Shown here piece after piece: positions 31,680-43,647 of a stretch of DNA of 64,000 nt. Numbering within the stretch: the first letter of the stretch is position 1; the number at the start of each line of letters is the position of its first letter. The notes beneath the pieces are model-generated. The model made no database searches, had not been told where the DNA came from, and saw only the letters and a program-made list of their open reading frames with translations. Origin of the DNA: Dipteris shenzhenensis. Taxonomy: Eukaryota; Polypodiophyta; Polypodiopsida; Gleicheniales. The stretch lies in the NCBI GenBank assembly GCA_047967505.1, contig CM106540.1. The stretch is one strand, 5' to 3'. Both the position numbers and the translations under genes were made by a program.

Positions 31680-34600
31680 GCGGCAATGTGCAAACCGCTC
31701 TGTAGGCAAGCTCTTAGTGAGCAAATCTGCAGGATTATCATCAGTATGTACCTTCACAAGCTCAAGTCGCTTGTCTTCCAGTACCTCCCTCTGATGAAAT
31801 GATATTTCACATCTATGTGCTTGGTCTTCTAATGAAAGACCGGATTCTTTGCCAACATGATAGCACTCTGACTATCACAATGCAAAACTGGCATATCTCC
31901 TGTAATGCCCAAATCTCCCACCAGCCGAGTAAGCCATATTGCTTCCTTGCAAGCCTCAGTGGCTGCAACATATTCAGCTTCAGTAGTTGATAGTGCAACG
32001 CATTTCTGCAACCGAGACACCCATGATATAGCACCTCCTGCAAATGTGAAAATATAACCGGTAGTAGACTTCCGGTTATCTGCATTCCCTGCATAGTCTG
32101 AATCTGTAAAACCATGCACTAATGCATCCTGCCTACCATAGCATATGCACAAGTCTTTGGTACCCTTGAGATACCTCAAGACACCTTTCACTGCTTCCCA
32201 ATGCCGCTTGCCTGGATTTGCCATATACCTGCTGATGACTCCCACCGCAAAAGCAATATCCGGACGAGTGGCAACCATGGCATGCATCAAAGAACCAACT
32301 GCAGATGCATATGGAACCTTGGCCATCTCAGCCTTATCATCATCTGATCTGGGGCTGTCCGCTTCAGTAGTTGATAGTGCAATGCATTTCTGCAACCGAG
32401 ACACCCATGATATAGCACCTCCTGCAAATGTGAAAATATAACCGGTAGTAGACTTCCGGTTATCTGCATTCCCTGCATAGTCTGAATCTGTAAAACCATG
32501 CACTAATGCATCCTGCCTACCATAGCATATGCACAAGTCTTTGGTACCCTTGAGATACCTCAAGACACCTTTCACTGCTTCCCAATGCCGCTTGCCTGGA
32601 TTTGCCATATACCTGCTGATGACTCCCACCGCAAAAGCAATATCCGGACGAGTGGCAACCATGGCATACATCAAAGAACCAACTGCAGATGCATACGGAA
32701 CCTTGGCCATCTCAGCCTTATCATTTGATCTGGGGCTGTCCTTACTGCTGAGTTTTAAATGTGGAGGCAACGGGGTACTAATAGACTTCGCCCCCTCCAT
32801 TTTAAACCTTTGCAGTACTTTGTCAATGTACTCCTTTTGTGACAGAAACAAAAGTCCCTTGGACCTGTCACGAGTAATCCGCATGCCAAGAATATGGTTT
32901 GCATCACCCAAGTCTGTCATGTCAAAAGACTTATGCAGTTGTTTCTTCAAAGTACTAATCTCCTGCTGAGATTTACTGACAATCAGCATGTCATCCACAT
33001 ATAGAATGAGTAGCATCAAACTGCCATCCTTTGCCCGTTTGGTGTACAAGCAATGATCGGTCTCACACCTATGATACCCTTGGGACTGCATGAAGGCATC
33101 AAACTTCTTGTACCATTCTCTTGGCGCCTGCTTGAGTCCATACAAGCTCCTCTTGAGCTTACACACAAGCTGCTCTTTCCCTTTAACAGCATATCCCTCT
33201 GGCTGACTCATATAGATCTCATCATGGAGATCTCCGTGAAGAAAAGCAGTCTTCACATCCATCTGACATAAATCCATGTCCTCATGAGCAACAAGAGCTA
33301 ACACTGCTCGCAAAGTAGTCATCTTGACTACAGGGGAAAAGATCTCATCAAAGTCAATGCCCTTCTCCTGCTTAAATCCCTTGGCAACCAATCTGGCCTT
33401 ATACCTCGGTAAAGCATTTGAATCCACTTTGACTTTGTAAACCCACTTGCATGGCAAAACCTTTCTGCCTGCAGGTAGCTGCACCAAGTCCCATGTATCA
33501 TTTTGAAGTAGGGAGTCCATTTTTGACTGCATGGCTTTCTCCCACTTCCTTTTCTGTGTTCTTCCCATAGCTTCCTTGAAGCTGGAAGGCTCACCACAAT
33601 CTGTCAGCATGATAAAATCAGCCACATTATTGGCTCCTGGAACAAACCTGGCAGGAGGCCGTTGTACACGGGTGCTCCTCCTAACAAAATGTTCTGGATT
33701 AGGCTGCTGTCCAGCCTGTTCGTCATGCATGACGGGTGGCTGTACCACCATATCTGGCTGTTCTACAGCCCCATCTGCTGGCATATCCAGTGGTGCATCA
33801 TTGGCAAAATTATCTGGCTGATTTCCAGCCTGTATACCCTCTTGAACAGGGTTATCTGCAGCAGCCTGCTGCTGCATATAAAAGGGCATTCTTTGCTGTC
33901 CAACATCATCATAAATAACCCTCCTGTATTCCACAGGTTGCACGGGTTCCTTGTGGACACTATCCTCTTTAAAGATGACATCATTGCTGCGTATAATCTT
34001 CCGTTTAACGGGATCCCATAACCTGTATTCCATTTCACCTTCGTCACCATAACCCATAAAGATGCATCTGAGAGACTTTGGCTCCAGTTTGGTGCGCAGT
34101 TCTTTGCGTACATGAGCAAAGCACTCGCAGCCAAATACACGTAAGTGCTTATATGAGGGTGGCTTGCCAGACCACACCTCCTCTGGCACTTTCAACTCCA
34201 AAGCCTTGTTTGGTGACTTGTTAATAATGTGAACTGCTGTTTGCACGGCTTCTGTCCAAAAGCCATGGGGCAATGCAGCATAAGACAACATACATCGAAC
34301 CTTCTCTTGAATAGTTCGATTCATTTGCTCACTTACACCATTTTGAGATGCATTATGAGGGGCTGTGAGTTCCTGTTTGATGCCCTTAGCTTCGCAAAAC
34401 TGCACAAAAGCATGTGACACATACTCACCCCCATTATCGGATCTAAGGCATTTCAGCCTGCGACCTGTCCGATTCTCAACCTGAGCGACAAACTTCTTGA
34501 AAGCATCTAAGGCATCGCTTTTATGCTTCAAGAAATAGACCCACACTCTGCGTGTGGCATCATCAATGAAAGTAATGAAATACTTTGCACCCCCTAGTGA

Positions 34601-34798
34601 TAACTGTGGCATCTCACACAAATCAGTGTGCACTAGATCAAGCGGTGCTCTATTTTGGGGAGTTCTCCTCTTATGAGGAGTCACAGAATGCTTGCCAAAT
34701 ATGCAATGATCACAAGTAGGCAAATCTGAAAAAGAAAGAGACGGCAGATAACCCAAACGTGACAGTTCTTGCATTCCTTTAACAGACATGTGTCCCAA
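31680..34798 (-). pseudogene. Copia-B integrase, RT and RNase H with internal duplication
   Basis: A 989-residue open frame (34798-31829) follows the TGA. It has integrase (CDHCIFGKHSV, LDLVHTDLC, FITFIDDATRRVWV, RSDNGGEY), RT (KARLVAKGF, MDVKTAFLHGDL, catalytic YVDDMLI near 32990) and RNase H. A 384-bp tandem duplication (31977-32360 and 32361-32741) repeats the start of RNase H (TDSDYAGNADNRKSTTGYIF occurs twice) without breaking the frame. The last residues, to about 31680, follow a small frame change near 31795. Confidence 0.92.
31977..32741. repeat. In-frame tandem duplication in Copia-B RNase H
   Basis: Copy one spans 31977-32360 and copy two 32361-32741. They differ by a 3-bp indel and a few substitutions. 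It adds about 128 codons; the enzyme would carry two partial RNase H N-terminal halves. Confidence 0.9.
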
Positions 34799-34807
34799 CC
34801 GGCTATG

Positions 34808-35422
34808 TCACAATGAAACCTTTGGCAGCTCGGTTATGGCAACAACATGATTACCCACACTGGAAACATAAAGAGGGTACAAGGTATCACTCTTAAAACC
34901 CTCAGCCACTACAACCTGGCCATCAGTAATCACCCATTTGGAATCCCCAAATGTGGTGTGGTAACCACTGTCATCCAACAAGCCAGTGCTAGTCAGATTT
35001 TTCTTGATTTGCGGCACATGGCGAACACCATCAAGCATAAATGTGCGTCCATCAGGGAACACTATCTGTATACTGCCAATCCCTGCAATCTGACATGCAT
35101 AGTTGTTCCCAAGGTGAACAACTCCATGAATACCTGTGTAGGAAGTAAACCACTCCCTATGAGGAGTAACATGAAAAGAAGCACCTGAATCCAAGAGCCA
35201 GGTGTGCATGTCATAGCCATCAATAACCAAGGTATGTGCAATTACAGCAGAAGAGCATAAAACATTATGTATGTCTCTGTCACTATCCTCTGCTGCAACA
35301 TTCACTGCATCCAAGTCATCTGCCTTGGCCTTGCCTTTGCCTTTGCTTCCACTGCCTGCATCCTTTGTTTCAGCCTTTTTGGCTTTCTGATCCCGTATGA
35401 ACTTGAAGCACTTAGACTTCAC
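34808..35422 (-). pseudogene. Copia-B protease and GAG-pre-integrase
   Basis: The open frame starts in the second knuckle copy and includes the protease motif WLLDSGASFHVT and FMLDGVRHVPQIKKNL. It ends at 34808 in a TGA where Copia-A has TGG (SLWHSRLGHM), so Trp was converted to stop. The frame reopens immediately after. Confidence 0.9.
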
Positions 35423-36221
35423 ATGTCCCTTCTTGCCACAATAAAAGCATTCAATATCCTTTCCGTATGAACTTGAAGCACTTAGACTTCACATGTCCCT
35501 TCTTGCCACAATAAAAGCATTCAATATCCTTTTTACCACGGGACTGACTGCGGGATTTGGACTTACTAGCAGATCTCCCCTTCTGCTGAGTCCTGCCTCT
35601 ATCCTGTACCTGCAAGGCATTTGAAGACTTGCTGCTCGCATTATTCTTCCTGCTCATCTCCTCCATAAGGAGAGAGCTTTCTACATCAGCATACATAAGA
35701 GTGACATTCGAATTTGACAGGGTGGTCTTGAAAGTGTCCCAACTCTCAGGGAGGGTACACAACAAGAAAGTAGCCTTGAACTCCTCATCAAGGTTCAATC
35801 CCTGTGCAATAAGCTGTGTAAAGATGGCATTGAACTCACTCAAGTGTGAGGTCATAGCTGTACCTTCCTTCATGCGAAGATCAACCAGCTTCTTCAACCA
35901 ATAAACCTTACTGGCTGAACTCTTTTGGGCATATAACTCTGCTAGCCTCTGCCATAGGCCATAAGAGGTCTTTTCAGCCTGAACACTGAACACAAGAGTA
36001 TCAGAAATAGTAAGCATGATAGCTGCCCTTGCGGACAAATCAAGCTCTTCCCAGTCATCATTTGCCATGTCAGATGGCTTGACACCCTTCACCCTTATGG
36101 GCTTAGAAATCTTCTTTAACAGAAGTAGATTCAAACACTGTTCTGCCCATAATGCATAATTGTGTGCCCCTTCCAACTTCTTTATGTTTAGAATTGATGA
36201 TTCACTTCCCCCTGATGCCAT
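35393..36221 (-). pseudogene. Copia-B gag with duplicated zinc-knuckle segment
   Basis: The ATG is at 36221 (MASGGSESSILNIKK). The gag runs to the zinc knuckle CFYCGKKGHVKSKC. A 70-bp tandem duplication (35393-35462 and 35463-35532) repeats the knuckle coding sequence and shifts the frame, so gag ends at 35451 and the pol frame restarts in the second copy. Confidence 0.9.
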
Positions 36222-37589
36222 ATCAGATAAGGAAAGTACCTGACTTCCTGTAAGTCAAAAAAAGACTGAATAAAATTCTGATTTCTCAGAAAAAACCTGC
36301 TCTATCAAGAGCCAGGAGCACTCACAATAGTGCTGTTTTTACTGTCAGAAAATCTGCAGCACAACAGAAAATTTCTCTCCAGTTACTGTACCTTCTGACA
36401 CACTGTACCGTGCTCAAATAGGCATAAAAAAACAGTAATTTCAGAATGCTGCAGATGCTCCACAAGTGCTTTAACAGTGCATCATCAGCTGACAGGGCAC
36501 AAAACACTGTTGTAAACACTGCTGCACTGCTGTCCTGATCACTTCTCCCACCTCAGATGAGGTATTGCACTGATTTAATATGCATAAACCACTTGGCATA
36601 TACTGTTTTGTTTACCGAAAAAAAAAAAAAAGCTCCAGACACTTTAGCCTGTCACAAAACCTGCAACAGAAAATGGGATAAATCCCAAGCAATTACCCTT
36701 TTGCCAAGGGAATAAAATGCATCTGAAGATCTCTGACAGTAACCCAAGTGCTCTGAAGCAAAATTTGGGCAAAAGCCCCTTGATCTGACACTTGTACCAA
36801 GTGAAAACAACCTCAACAATGAGGGATAAGGCATACAATGTGCAAATCTCTCTGACAAAATCAACTAACAGTGTAATGCAAATACTGCCCTGTGTAGAAA
36901 TGACATACACAGATCCCAACATACAAACACTCAATGAGGAACCTTTTGAGCACTGTCAACGATGGACAGTTAGGGACCGAGTAAACTCGATGCGCCCTGG
37001 CCAAGCGTGGCTCAACTGAGGTTCTCTGAGTGTTGCACAAGAAATGTGACCTGCAAGAAAATGTCACCTCCACATTGCGGAAATCGAGACAAATGTGCGC
37101 ACTCTGGCACCACACTACCTCAAGGCATACAAAGCATCAACTGCTGGGCAAAAGCCCTATGATCTGCTCACCCGTAAACTGAGATTCAAACCCAGTAAAA
37201 GCATATATCCTCTGCAAGATCAAGGCATTACCTTCCCAAAACAAAATAACTGTGCAATCAACCACACACTGTGGTTCTGGTCACCTCAAGCACGAGGGAG
37301 ATGAAGGTACTTGCTGTACTTTCAAAAAACACAGTTTTGAGAACTGAAAATGATCCTGAATGAAGAGCAGAGTGCTCTTTCTCCTTCTCTTTTTCTCCCA
37401 AAAAAAAAACTGATGTACCTGCTGTACTTTTGTACCAGTGTACTTGTGCAGAGTACCTGTACTTGCTGTACTTCTGCAGGATTCAGAAAATTTTTTTTTT
37501 CGAAAAAATGTACTTCTCTTGTTGCAGATCCTTGACGAAGGAGAATGCTGCAGATCCCTGACGAAGGAGAAAAGACGCCCCTTCCTGTC

Positions 37590-37685
37590 GCAATCCGTAC
37601 GGCTGTCCGTACGGTACAGTCGAAGGTACGGTGTGTCCGTACAGATGTACGGACGACCGTACGTCCGTACGACTGTACGGCGCGA
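37590..37685 (-). repeat. GTACGG-rich stretch in the Copia-B leader
   Basis: About ten GTACGG/CCGTAC-type units in under 100 bp, including CCGTACGG-like palindromes, at the same relative leader position as in Copia-A. A 22-bp direct repeat (GCAGATCC...GACGAAGGAGA, near 37525-37570) lies beside it. Confidence 0.8.
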
Positions 37686-37937
37686 CCGCGCGATGCTCAG
37701 ATCTGCCCACATGTGCGCTGCTCGGCGCCGCCCTGCTGTAGCCCACGATGCGCCGCCCTGCTTCAGCCCTCGATGCGCCTTGCTGTAGCTCGCGATGCAC
37801 CGCCCTGCTGCAACCGCCCTGTTGCAGCTGTCCCGTGCCGCCCTGCTGCAGCTGCCTGCTCTATGTCAAGGGGGTACAAGCCCCGGGGGGAAGTAGAGGT
37901 AGAGGGAGCTGGTAGGCAGGGGTAGGGAGGAAGTGAG

Positions 37938-37949
37938 GCTCTGATACCA
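37938..37949 (-). other. Primer-binding site of Copia-B
   Basis: TGGTATCAGAGC on the minus strand, two bases inside the 5' LTR; complementary to initiator Met-tRNA. Confidence 0.92.
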
Positions 37950-37951
37950 GT

Positions 37952-38157
37952 TGAAGGGAGAAGAAATGGGGGAGAAGTACAAGAGGGAGAGAGTGTGAGA
38001 GAGAGAAAAAACTCCAAAAGTGCGGGTGTGTAGTGATAAGCCACACCACAAACTCTTAAGTTTTATTAGGATTAGGTTTTCCCCCTATGACTGTCTTAAG
38101 ACAGTCATAGGTGTCATATCTTTAATAAAGGGGTGGCAATGTGCCTTTACCCCAACA
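37952..38157 (-). repeat. 5' LTR of Copia-B
   Basis: 206 bp, identical to the 3' LTR apart from two small insertions. The palindrome is at 38085-38110. Confidence 0.93.
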
Positions 38158-38162
38158 GACAC

Positions 38163-40660
38163 ATGCCTCAAGCTGTCCAAGCAACCTCTTAACAGCATAC
38201 AACCATCTCTCAAGATGAGTGTGTTTGGTTTTCCAAATACCCAAGATTTGCTTAATGATTAACATGGCATCACCCTTCACAATGAGTCTCTTCACACCCA
38301 TATTAATACACAACTTAAACCCGTCACGCAAAGCACCATACTCAGCTTCATTGTTACTATTCACTTGAAGCTGAAAACCCTCCCTTCTAATTTCTCTCCC
38401 TATCACTATACCACCTGTGGCTCGGCTCAAACTCTTCCTGAAAGAATTATCAAAGAACAATGTATTTGCATTTTCCAGCGTGCTTTCTTCCCTATTATCA
38501 ATCTGCTCCTCCACTCCCTTCACCAAAATCGGCCCTTCTTTGTAAGGAAGGAGATCAGCCAATGTTGCCCTGGTAGAACTTTAAGCCAAAAAAGTGAATG
38601 TGTACTCTTGCAGCTCAGTCACCCATTTGATCATTCCCTTTGAAAGTGTAGCATCATTCAACAATTGAGGAAGTAAAGTACAGCTTGTCAACACCACAAA
38701 AGAAGAGATAAGATCTCAATCTTCTACAAGCATACACCAAACTTGCCAAAACCATTTGAGCATTTGAAAATCTCCTCTCTGGATCATTCTTCAGCCTGCT
38801 CACATAATAGATGGGCCTCATATAACTGGAATTATCTCTTTGCTGCAGCAAAATAGCCCCTATTGCATCAGGTCCAACTGAGGGATTCACAAAAAAAGTT
38901 TTAGTGTAATCAGGAGACTTTACACTTGACACCATTCCCAATATTCCCTTCACCTGTTCAAATACTTCTCCACACTCTTCAGGCCACTGCAAAGGTATCT
39001 TCTCTGTAATGGATACAACACTTAAGACAGCATGGGTATGGATCATTCTTCAGCCTGCTCACATAATAGATGGGCCTCATATAACTGGAATTATCTCTTT
39101 GCTGCAGCAAAATAGCCCCTATTGCATCAGGTCCAACTGAGGGATTCACAAAAAAAGTTTTAGTGTAATCAGGAGACTTTACACTTGACACCATTCCCAA
39201 TATTCCCTTCACCTGTTCAAATACTTCTCCACACTCTTCAGGCCACTGCAAAGGTATCTTCTCTGTAATGGATACAACACTTAAGACAGCATGGGTATCA
39301 AACGGGATAAATACTTTACCTTCTGTAGGAAAGTATGCAACTGCTTGAGATTCACGGGTGGAGACAACACCACCAAAGCCTTAACCTTTTCTGTGTTTGG
39401 TTCAATTCCATTTTCAGAAATGATATGACCAAGTACTTTGATACTAGACCTTGCCAAAAAGCACTTCCGATTGCCCTCCAGTCTCATCTCTCTTCTGAAA
39501 AACTTGATCTAACTTTTCACAATGATCCATCCTGTGGCTGTATACACATATATCATCTATAAACACCCTACAGAATTTATCCAAGAATGAAGCCAAAACC
39601 TCATCAATGTTTGCCTAATAATGTGAAGGTCCATTTTTCAGCCCAAAAGGCATTTGCTTATAACAATAACATCCCCACGGAGTTAGAAAAGTTGTTTTCA
39701 GTTGATCTTCAGGAGCAATAAAGATCTGAAAATACCCAGAAAATCCATCACATATACTATACATCTCATGTCCTGACACTTTGTTCAGTATTTCATCAAC
39801 ATGAGGTAAAGGATAGTGTTGGCTCTTAGTGACTGCATTTAAAGGCTTGAAATCTACACAAACTCTCCATTTGCTCTCACCCTTTGGCACAATTACAACA
39901 GGACTTGCCCAGTCCGAATAAACTACGGGACAAATGATTCCAGTCTTAAGCAATTTACACACTTCCTCTTTCAACACCTCCTTCTGCTTTGGACTTAACT
40001 TCCTCATTTTCCGAAACACAGGCTTAGCATTCTCTTTCAAGTCGATCGTCAAAGGCTTTCCTCTAAATCCTCGTATCTCTTCATATGAGGTGATAAACAA
40101 ATCAGGGTACTTCCTCAGCATTCTAGAGTAAACCTCCCTCGCCTCCACGATGAGATCTGGATTGAGTGTTTTCTCTGTTAACTCCCAACACGATTCTTGA
40201 GGATTTCTAGGCTGCATAAATTTCTCCATGCTCTCACACCTATCTTCTTCTTCCATCTCATTCACTGCTATCACCTTGTAAATCTTGTAACTCAACAAAA
40301 GCCACATCAACCTCCTCACTTACTATGGAAGAGCTACTATCCTTAGCAGAACTACTACTCTCGTCATCAGAAGTTTCACTTTCCTCTCTTCCTCTCCTTG
40401 AATCAGAAATTGCTGCCCTACTTACTAATCATGTCAAACCTCATCTTCTTACTTGAAGTAATCTGCACAGAGATTACTGCTTTGCCCCAATCTTGTACAG
40501 CCTTAACTTTCTGCAACCATGGCCTTCCTAAGATCAAAGGAAAAGCCCCAAGTCTGGCTGGCATCACATGGCAATCCACCTTACTGCTTACATGAAACAC
40601 TTCCACTTCCAACTCATTGTCTAGGTTGCCTCTAGAACAGGGGCTAACAGCCACGAAGGT
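38163..40660 (-). pseudogene. Tat-like Gypsy-L protease, RT, RNase H and second RNase H
   Basis: Minus strand, right of Copia-B. In order: protease end (VDCHVMPARLGAFPLILGRPWLQ, 40654-40418); RT (WRVCVDFKPLNAVTKSQHYP, CDGFSGYFQIFIAPED, MPFGLKNGPSHY at 40319-39615; FIDDICVYSHR near 39550; VLGHIISENGIEP near 39420); RNase H (FFVNPSVGPDAIGAILLQQ, IYYVSRLKNDPERRFS); then an archaeal-type second RNase H (ANTLFFDNSFRKS, NNEAEYGALRDGFKLCINMG, 38562-38163) that ends at Copia-B. The second RNase H before integrase is typical of the Tat/Ogre/Athila branch of plant Gypsy elements. Several frameshifts and a 259-bp tandem duplication disable it. Confidence 0.88.
38781..39298. repeat. Perfect 259-bp tandem duplication in Gypsy-L RNase H
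   Basis: 38781-39039 and 39040-39298 appear identical along their length. The unit covers the first half of the RNase H domain. 259 is not a multiple of three, so it breaks the frame. Identity of the copies implies a recent event, well after the element had already decayed. Confidence 0.9.
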
Positions 40661-41387
40661 GGTCTATACATCGAGTGGATAGCTCCTGTGGAAAGAGTGT
40701 AGAAAATCCCTATAGGCCAAACGCTTTTTTTTTTGGGGGCAAAAAGAAAGTGATTATATTAATTTTCTTAACATTTGTACATCATTAGAGTTTATCGCTT
40801 TGTAGTTCAACTAGTCCAATAGAGGACTTACAACATAGTCACCCTTACATAAGGGGAATACAAAAAACATTAGAATGCAAAAAACTAAGATAAAGTCCTT
40901 TAGGTCCTCCTATAAATGCAAGAGGGGACCTAAAAGGAAAAGCTTTTAGCAGCATCTTCACTAAAATCTGCACTCTGAGCAGTGACATCAGCAACAGCCT
41001 GAGAAAGTACTCCCTAAAGAGGGTCAAGAGAAATCTCATGTTCTTGAGACAAATCACCATGGGTCTGCAGCATAGCATCTTGAGAGGGGAACTGGGTAGC
41101 AGGACATGTAGCAGCTTTGCTTTGAGCAGCTGAGTGCTCGGTTTTATCTAGTGCTGAAGGCTTCCTGTGAAGGTAATGTGGCAGTTTGTCATGCTCTTCC
41201 ACCAAGGTACACCTGCTCGTGTTCAGCCAAATCTGCACTCAACCTAGTGTGTTCAAGATTATATGCACTTATATGAAATTTCAACCTTCTTTTTTTCTGT
41301 CCCATGATGCAGCAAACAAGGCATCAGTAGAAATTTCCACATCATTAAACTGAAAATTGTTTCTAGACATCCAAATAAACCATAAAG

Positions 41388-41641
41388 TGTTGGAGATATC
41401 ATAGTCAAAGAGTGTTAGTGTGTAATACTAGGTGATCTAGTACTAGTTTATGTGTGAGTCTTGTGTGAGTGTCACGTGTCATCATGGGACTTATCCCATA
41501 TGCACTAGGTGCTAGAGTGTGTGTGAGTAGCCTATATAAAGGCTTGTACTTCACTTGTCATGATATACTTGATGAATGAATGAAAGCCTTTGTCAGGTCT
41601 TCATTTGAGCATCATTTCCTCACACCCTAACCCTCTCTCTC

Positions 41642-41673
<32 letters not shown>

Positions 41674-41691
41674 CACACCATGTTTCTTACA
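41388..41691 (+). repeat. 5' LTR of Copia-C
   Basis: Starts TGTTGGAGATATC and ends TTCTTACA. It contains hairpins ACTAG-gtgat-CTAGT (41427-41441) and ATGGGA-CTTA-TCCCAT (41484-41499), a G-box CACGTG, a TATA box and a CT microsatellite (41634-41672). Confidence 0.93.
41533..41540 (+). promoter_or_regulatory. TATA box of the Copia-C 5' LTR
   Basis: TATATAAA within AGCC-TATATAAA-GGCT, in the expected U3 position; the same sequence is at 43797-43804 in the 3' LTR. Transcription would start some 30 bp downstream. Confidence 0.75.
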
Positions 41692-41703
41692 TGGTATCAG
41701 AGT
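41692..41703 (+). other. Primer-binding site of Copia-C
   Basis: TGGTATCAGAGT directly after the LTR, one mismatch from the initiator Met-tRNA complement seen in the other elements (final C to T). Confidence 0.85.
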
Positions 41704-42476
41704 AGGTTAGCCTGCCATAGCCATAGCTGCCACGTCATCCTAGACCTAACCTTAATTCGAAACCCTAAATCTGCTTCAGCCTCTTCTACAGCCTGCTGCT
41801 GCCTAGGGTTTTTGCACCACAGCTCTCCATTGTCTCTTCTCTTGCAGCCGCCTCTGTTATCACATCTTCTTGTTTTTCACCTTGTTTCGCCTCCATTCCC
41901 TGCTGTTTGCAGCTGTTTAGAGCCTCTCCATAAGCCGCCTCTGCCTCGCCTTTTCCTACCTGCTTAGCTGCCTCTATTCCGCCTCCTTTTTCAGCCATTT
42001 GCTTCTTGTTTTCCCTCCATAGCCTGCCGCCTCTACTCGGACTGTCTAGGAGCTGTCCTTGAGTTGCTCTAGGTGGTCTTGGCACCCTGTTAGCTTGCTG
42101 GTCGGCTCATTTCCCAGGAGACGCCTGTATGTGTGGCCCTTCAGAGCTGTTTTGGAGCATTCCATCGCCAAAAACAGGGTGTTATGTGCTGCTGGTGCAT
42201 AGCCGTCTACAACAGAGCTCCCTCCGAGCTGTTTTTCAGCCTCTAGCACATCTATACCAGCCGATTTTTAGTTTGGTGAGCTAGTGTTCGGACCTGCGTG
42301 TGGATTTTTCAAGGGCTTCAAGCCTTCGACCAGCTGCTGCAGCTATCTATACAACCACGTCCTCAGCCGTCTTGCACACGTGAGGCCTGCTCTTGTGTTT
42401 TTGAAGCCTTAGGCCAGCCGCCATACTTGCTGGTCCCCTCAGCTTATTGCACGCCTTTTGGAAGCCCTCTTCCATC

Positions 42477-43301
42477 ATGACTTCCTTCTCTTCAAGATCC
42501 CTACTCGTGGAGAAGTTCAAGGGGGAAGGCTTTCCCATGTGGCAAACCAAGATGCAATTATTTGATGCGTGGAGTTTGGGATGTTGTTGAGGAAGAGCGT
42601 CTTGAGACAAATGATCAGCAACAACGGAAATTATGGAGCAGCAGAATGCTAGGGCCATTGCTCTTATTGGTCTTTGCTTGGCCGACTCTCTCATTCATCA
42701 TGTGGACTTCAAATCAACTGCTAAGGAGATTTGGGATCGCCTTGAGAACTTCTTTGGTAATAAAATCACCAACTCTAAAGTCTTTTTGAAGCTCAAATTT
42801 TATGATCTGAAAATGGAAGAGAGTGATGAGTTGAGTGATCATCTAGCCCGGTTTCGATCTCTTGTTCAACAACTCTCAAGTTTGAAGAGTGTCCTTGATG
42901 ATGAAGATAAGATGGCCGTCCTTATGAAGAGTATGCATGGCATTTCTCGCTTTGAGCACACTCTTGAGATCCTTCGTCTTGCCACTACCACGTTTGCTGA
43001 TATGGTGGCCCTCCTCATTGAGAAGGATCATCGCAATAAGGAAGCCGCTCTTGCCTCTCCTATTGATCATGCATTTGCTTCCACAAGCAAATGGAAGACC
43101 AACAAGAACATGTTTGCAGGTTTTGCAAAAGGAAAGGACACATTGAAGCCCATTGCTTCAAGAAGAAAGCATGCCAATCTTGTGGCTGAAGACGAAGTTG
43201 AACCTGAAGAGCCCCCAGAGGAGATACATGCAGCTACAACAGAGGTTCATGGCCTCTCTCTTGACGACAAGGATCCATTTGACCAGGGTTGGGCTTTCTA
43301 G
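42477..43301 (+). pseudogene. Copia-C gag (UBN2), frameshifted, zinc knuckle out of frame
   Basis: The likely start is ATG 42477 (MTSFSSRSLLVEKFKGEGFP, then MWQTKMQL). After two frame changes near 42560 and 42630 the main frame runs to the stop at 43301, including LIHHVDFKSTAKEIWDRLEN and MKSMHGISRFEHTLEILRLA, typical UBN2-type gag. A clear CCHC zinc knuckle (CRFCKRKGHIEAHC) is encoded at 43115-43156, but in a different frame from the main one, and is followed by a second Cys pair and a TGA. The main frame continues with an acidic tail (VEPEEPPEE). Whether this is decay or a programmed shift is open. Confidence 0.85.
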
Positions 43302-43647
43302 GCCCCTATGCTATGTGTGCTTGTGTTGAGTCAAATAAAGGTTCTCAGCTAGTTGTCCCTCTAAATTGAATGTATTTGGATTCAATAAGAGGTACTCTGC
43401 CCTGGGTTGTCCCCCAAAAATGATTGTATTGTGTTTTACTTTGGTTGATGGTATCGACCACCACCCAGTTCAGAGTAAGGGGGGATGACGAGTGATGGTT
43501 TGCCCTTGCCGGTCTCAAGTTGACTGAGAAGTCACTATCACATGGGAGGTGTTGGATAGTTGGACTTGCTCTTTGTAGTATTGCGATGGAGGGGGGATCG
43601 GTCTACTCTTGCGTGTTGGGTCTCACACTCTTTGCTCTGAAGGGGGG

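Larger units (their letters stand above)
31362..38157 (-). mobile_element. Copia-B retrotransposon, full length (6796 bp)
   Basis: Complete Ty1/Copia element of the Copia-A family, inserted in the second RNase H of Gypsy-L. It is flanked by the 5-bp duplication GACAC (31357-31361 and 38158-38162). LTRs of 198 and 206 bp differ only by two indels (2 and 6 bp) with no substitution seen, suggesting a young insertion. Its coding region nevertheless holds a stop, a 70-bp and a 384-bp tandem duplication. Confidence 0.95.

Noticed and set aside
42298-42480. Cys/Pro/Leu-rich frames in the Copia-C leader
   Set aside because: Leader sequence before gag, no domain, not continued into gag in frame.
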